A DNA stretch of 11,435 bases from Euperipatoides rowelli (taxonomy: Eukaryota; Onychophora; Udeonychophora; Euonychophora; Peripatopsidae): the NCBI GenBank assembly GCA_003024985.2, contig PXIH01S0000160.1, one strand, 5' to 3'. The translations under genes were made by a program, and so were the position numbers. Of this stretch, positions 8,528 through 11,435 are shown in pieces (position 1 is the first letter of the stretch; every line of letters begins with the position of its first letter). The notes beneath the pieces are model-generated. The model was not told where the DNA came from. It did no database searches and saw only the letters and a program-made list of their open reading frames with translations.

Positions 8528-9181
8528 ATAACACAAAATATCAAAATGTTCTTTGGAATATTGAACTTTTTGCAAGAAGGTTAGTGCATTGCTGAATGAT
8601 TATATGGAGATCTATCATGGAGGGCAGTGCCTGCAAGAGTTGTTAAAATATCATAAATGGTATATGAAGAAGCTCAACAACGATATTGGTTTTAAGGATA
8701 ATAAATGGAAGGACTTAGTGTTGTAACAAGTGATTAAAATAAAGTGTTCACCAAAATTATTTAACTTTGTCTTTAAGTGGTCGTTGAGACTGATTCCGTC
8801 AAAAGAAATGTTGCAACATAGAAACCTATAAGTTGTGACTATGGTTGTAGAGATATTGAAACTTTTAAGAACATCTTTGGGGAATGTAATGAGNTTAGGT
8901 TTATTATGGCATATGCATAATTGTCAAATTAATATGATATATAATGCTAGGTTAAATATGCTGGAGGTACTGCATTATAATCTGTACAAGCATTATATCG
9001 AACATTATATCGAAAATGGTTGTTGACGATATTGTTCGCTATTTGGAAGAGAAGATGCAGTTGGGTTTTCAATAGTAAATGTGATCCATTTGAGAAGACA
9101 TGGAAGAAAATACTTATAGATGAATTAATAGAAGATGTCCAGATTTATGATATACTTTGGATTAAGAAATATTGGCCATAA
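8528..9181 (+). pseudogene. LINE ORF2 C-terminal domain, second copy
   Basis: Frame 2 starts with a short Phe/Leu-rich strand. Frame 0 (8571-8831) gives LFNFVFKWSLRLIPSKE, matching the W-K-x-L-H-G-x-L-P-T pattern, with stops at about 8724 and 8829. Frame 2 then carries a Cys/His motif at 8834-8887: C-x3-C and later NIFGEC, where Asn replaces the usual His. After a stop-ridden stretch, frame 2 resumes at 9020 with ILFAIWKRR, the LWALWR strand, and ends at TAA 9179-9181. An N at 8894 lies just after the Cys/His motif. A 12-bp tandem duplication (8991-9014) repeats four residues. Confidence 0.75.
8991..9014 (+). repeat. 12-bp tandem duplication
   Basis: CATTATATCGAA occurs twice back to back, 8991-9002 and 9003-9014. 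The unit keeps the reading frame and repeats HYIE. It is probably a replication slip inside the dead ORF. Confidence 0.8.
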
Positions 9182-9283
9182 AAATGATGAAGTGCATTAT
9201 TGAGCTGAGGATTTTGCTGTTGCACTGTGAGTAGGCGTGTATTATTGGAGAGTGTTGTGATACTTTTGTGTAGGATGGGATCA

Positions 9284-9298
9284 GGTTGGAGGGTTGGG
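9284..9298 (+). other. Candidate two-tetrad G-quadruplex
   Basis: GGTTGGAGGGTTGGG has four G-pairs separated by two-base loops, the layout of a two-tetrad quadruplex. It lies in the GT-rich LINE 3' UTR on the transcribed (sense) sequence. Folding is inferred from pattern only. Confidence 0.45.
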
Positions 9299-9348
9299 AT
9301 GAGGTGATGTGTATTTTTGTGGGTTTATGATTTTTGTTTTGTGTTTAT

Positions 9349-9379
9349 GGGGTGGGGCTTTGGGGTCCATGTCCTTGGG
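9349..9379 (+). other. Candidate G-quadruplex in LINE 3' UTR
   Basis: Four G-runs of at least three: 9349-9352, 9354-9357, 9362-9365 and 9377-9379. The loops are 1, 4 and 11 bases. The last loop is long, so only a relaxed quadruplex pattern is met. G-rich tracts in the 3' UTR are known for mammalian L1 elements. Confidence 0.45.
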
Positions 9380-9540
9380 ATTAGATCTGGTATCGGTGTG
9401 TAATGCTAGTATTTAAGATTATTCATGTGTATTTCCTATTGTATGAACAAGAAATTATCAGTTTGAGCTTTTTAATTGTACATATTTTTTTGTATTTATG
9501 TTTTTAATGAAAAAAAATTTAAATAAATAAAAGAAAAATT

Positions 9541-10297
9541 AATTTAACTTACCAAATTTATTTCATTAATTTTAGAAACTAGCTAATTTTAATTCCTGTA
9601 ATTTTTTTCATTAAGCTATAGTCTACCAAAATATTTAGATCTTCACTCTGTGTAATTTATGATATAGATGCCAGGTTGCAAGAAATAAAACGTTTATATT
9701 GATCTGATTAATCAAATCCACTATACCCAACCTTAGGATACAGTAAACAAAAGCAGTAGCCTATTGAACCCTTTTTGATAGTTTTAATATTTTATTACAT
9801 CACTAATCTTAATCCTTACCCTGAACCCTAACGCCATCTATGTGTGAAATCCACTATGCTCAAAATAAAATAAAAATAAGCATATCATTAAATCATCATG
9901 CATTCTCTAAAAATACACTCAAAATTTAATTATCAATAATTAAAAAAACATTTGAAACTAAAAATAAACTAATAAAGCTACTATATCTTGCAGTTTATTG
10001 ATATTCTAATCTTAAAACTACACTGACCCTACCTCAAAATTATGCAATGATATTTTTAAACAAAAAATAAATAAATAATAATTATAAAATCTACACTTAG
10101 CATTGGATTTCAAAATCGGCGAAAATAAATTATTAATGGCTGTATGTGGCTAATATGCATGGTATTGTAATTTAAAAAAAGAAGTAAAGTCTGCATGCTC
10201 TAAAATCCACAGATCATCAACAATGATTTATGTCAGGGTCACTGTGTATCTGATCTGGACTTGGTGGCAATTTTGGGGGGGACCGTAAACTGGAATC
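9541..10297. other. AT-rich non-coding DNA with short dispersed repeats
   Basis: No coding sequence or RNA gene is recognisable. Short related stretches recur: 9803-9836 and 10003-10044 share CTAATCTTAA...TGACCCTA-like sequence with each other and with 780-824. AAATCCACTAT occurs at 9714-9724 and 9847-9857. A 16-bp stretch at 9984-9999 is repeated exactly at 11012-11027. These look like remnants of an old dispersed repeat family. Confidence 0.5.
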
Positions 10298-10341
10298 TAG
10301 CCTCGAAATTTAACACTGAATTTTGAGCCAACACGAGGCTA
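10298..10341. repeat. Short inverted repeat
   Basis: TAGCCTCG (10298-10305) and CGAGGCTA (10334-10341) are perfect 8-bp arms around 28 bases. TATAAAA follows at once (10339-10346 region). It may be a stem-loop or the end of a small element. Chance is not excluded. Confidence 0.35.
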
Positions 10342-10640
10342 TAAAATGTTTTGCCAAGCATTAAAATTTGGGGATTGTATTTGGCACTGTAATGTTTGTG
10401 TAAATAGGCTAGTCATTTATTTTAAGATAAAGATTGCTAAAACACACAAAAAGCAAGGACTTTTTTTAAAAGGTATCAATTTTATTAAAAATAAATCTAA
10501 TGTGACAAAATATGATGTCAAGACAATAATATTGACTTTCACTGTTAAATATACAGATCATCAGGACAACGCTATTAAAACAAATGAAAAAAACAAACAT
10601 GAATCTGACAAAACAAAATATGGATGGCTTAATTAGAAAT

Positions 10641-10680
10641 GAACAAGACTTCTACAATCTACATATCAGGCAGCGGTATC
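10641..10680 (-). other. Downstream of GIY-YIG: CTGAT...GAAGTC motif
   Basis: On the minus strand, about 40 bases after the GIY-YIG stop, CTGAT is followed by GAAGTC eleven bases later. Penelope-like elements can carry hammerhead ribozymes, whose cores contain CTGANGA and GAAA. This copy lacks the GA after CTGAN and the third A, so at best it is a decayed core. Confidence 0.2.
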
Positions 10681-10718
10681 ATATATGTTGTATACTATTG
10701 AAAACTATTTAAAATCAG

Positions 10719-11087
10719 CTATAGGACCATGAGTTTTTTATTAAGCGTTGGTTTATGTTTAGAAATGAGTATAGATTCAAGAATTTGATGTTTTATATAG
10801 TTAGAAGTTTGTATAATTATATGAAAATTTGCATGGGACATGGTGTGAGATATAGAATTGAGGTGCTTATTTATTAGGGAATTTTTATCCAATGAGATAT
10901 GTTCATGTATCCACAGAGAAATCCTACAGCCAGAAATACCAATATATGTCTTGGCATGTTTCTTCACAATGAAATAAGTAAATAATGGATGAGGGGTCAC
11001 TGGGTCAGATTTATCTTGCAGTTTATTAAAATTAGTTTTTTTTTTTTTAAAAAAAAATTGTTTTAAGGTGAGACAAAATGAATGGTG
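10719..11087 (-). pseudogene. Penelope-like element GIY-YIG endonuclease fragment
   Basis: On the minus strand a frame is open from 11087 to a TAG at 10719-10721. No ATG is used: the open stretch simply begins after a stop. The domain starts with TYF-type hydrophobic residues, then YIG (10938-10946), SGCRISLW, HEH, a KHL segment, and ends with ESILISKHKPTLN, the family's usual E-S-x-L-I-x-K-x-K-P-x-L-N. In these retroelements the domain sits after the reverse transcriptase and nicks target DNA. Here the catalytic Arg of the R-I-x-E-H motif is Trp (codon at 10911-10913), and the cysteines that often precede YIG are missing. A T13/A9 tract (11036-11057) interrupts the upstream part. No RT is found upstream, so this is a 5'-truncated, inactive remnant. 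Confidence 0.78.
11036..11057. repeat. Poly(T)-poly(A) tract
   Basis: Thirteen T followed by nine A form a self-complementary homopolymer junction. It falls inside the upstream part of the GIY-YIG open frame and could mark an old insertion edge or slippage. Confidence 0.8.
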
Positions 11088-11435
11088 TCAGTGTGATTAA
11101 GTAAGTATTTATATTAGTTACCAATATTTTTTTGTTTATTATTTCAAGTTTACATGTTACTGTATGTCATTTCTCCCGATAGTCTGGTCTCTGATAGTCT
11201 GGTCTCTGGTCTCGTGAGCAATGGGTGAATCTTGATGGATTACATCTTTCACTCATTTAGGCTTTTAGCATGATCCAAGGTCCTCAAGTTAGTTATATTG
11301 TGGTTATTATGAAATATGTTTTGACTCTACTGCATCTCAATACTATTTAAGAGACTGTTTGGTCAGACAAGCAGATCATTAGGTCTAAGTCACATTAATG
11401 CTGAAAAATTAATCAGCTTTTTTGACTTTATATAT
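11088..11435. other. Unassigned right flank
   Basis: No gene or known element was recognised on either strand. The minus strand upstream of the GIY-YIG frame has frequent stops and no reverse transcriptase motif. A short tandem repeat at 11178-11213 is the only ordered sequence. Confidence 0.5.
11178..11213. repeat. 15-bp tandem repeat
   Basis: GATAGTCTGGTCTCT is present twice without mismatch (11178-11192 and 11193-11207), followed by a partial GGTCTC (11208-11213). The start of a small minisatellite or a simple slip. Confidence 0.8.

Larger units (their letters stand above)
8511..9540 (+). mobile_element. LINE 3' fragment, probably right part of LINE A
   Basis: Contains the distal C-terminal domain of a Tx1-type ORF2 (8528-9181) and a GT-rich 3' UTR (9182-9540), in the same orientation as the two LINE segments upstream. 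It overlaps LINE B's domain content but not LINE A's: A stops just after the FILGGKK region and this fragment starts just after that point. The simplest reading is one element split by B. An independent 5'-truncated copy that happens to start there is the alternative. Confidence 0.65.
9182..9540 (+). other. LINE 3' UTR, GT-rich, A-rich end
   Basis: Follows the ORF2 stop. From about 9230 to 9380 the plus strand is strongly G/T-rich and nearly free of C, unlike the rest of the window. It ends near 9508-9540 in A-rich sequence with AATAAA-like hexamers, a plausible 3' end. Two possible G-quadruplex sites lie inside. No coding frame is supported. Confidence 0.65.

Noticed and set aside
10334-10350. 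TATA box driving a downstream gene
   Set aside because: TATAAAA is common in AT-rich DNA, and no credible gene follows.
10346-10636. 96-residue plus-strand open frame
   Set aside because: No recognisable motif, low-complexity Lys/Asn-rich composition and AT-rich context; nothing supports it as a gene.
1-11435. CRISPR array, bacterial defence system or operon
   Set aside because: No regular repeat-spacer pattern, no ribosome binding sites and no prokaryotic gene families; all coding remnants are eukaryotic retroelements.

Overview
The window looks like about 11.4 kb of AT-rich nuclear DNA from an animal, most likely an invertebrate. There are no bacterial-type operons or ribosome binding sites. 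Everything recognisable is transposon-derived: two LINEs of the L1/Tx1 type, one tRNA-derived SINE, a Penelope-like GIY-YIG endonuclease fragment and a long palindrome. I cannot name the species, and I found no host gene. Every element-encoded reading frame is a fossil with frameshifts and stops, except the short GIY-YIG frame, which is open but lacks its catalytic arginine.

Layout. 1-298 is unassigned, apart from a G-rich tract. 310-566 (minus strand) is a tRNA-derived SINE with A and B boxes, a T-rich/(ATT)n end on the plus strand and a perfect 11-bp target-site duplication. 641-732 is a palindrome whose 39-bp arms match at 35 positions. About 920-3410 (plus) is the left part of LINE 'A': decayed APE-type endonuclease, linker, reverse transcriptase and start of the C-terminal domain. 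3409-8510 (plus) is LINE 'B', nearly full length: ORF1 with an RRM-like segment, zinc knuckles and an acidic tail; a spacer; then ORF2 with endonuclease, reverse transcriptase and a C-terminal Cys/His motif. 8511-9540 (plus) is the C-terminal end and GT-rich 3' UTR of a LINE. It begins in the fold, and apparently in the frame, where A stopped, so I read B as having inserted into A. 9541-10340 is AT-rich non-coding DNA with short dispersed repeats. 10719-11087 (minus) is the Penelope-like GIY-YIG fragment. 11088-11435 is unassigned.

How the parts relate. In life a LINE of this kind makes an ORF1 RNA-binding protein and an ORF2 protein that nicks DNA and copies its RNA at the nick (target-primed reverse transcription). 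SINEs depend on such machinery in trans. Whether this SINE was mobilised by this LINE family cannot be told from the window. LINE A lost two catalytic aspartates of its reverse transcriptase; LINE B keeps its catalytic motifs but has many frame breaks. The inferred order is A first, then B into A. The SINE could be relatively recent because its duplication is still perfect.
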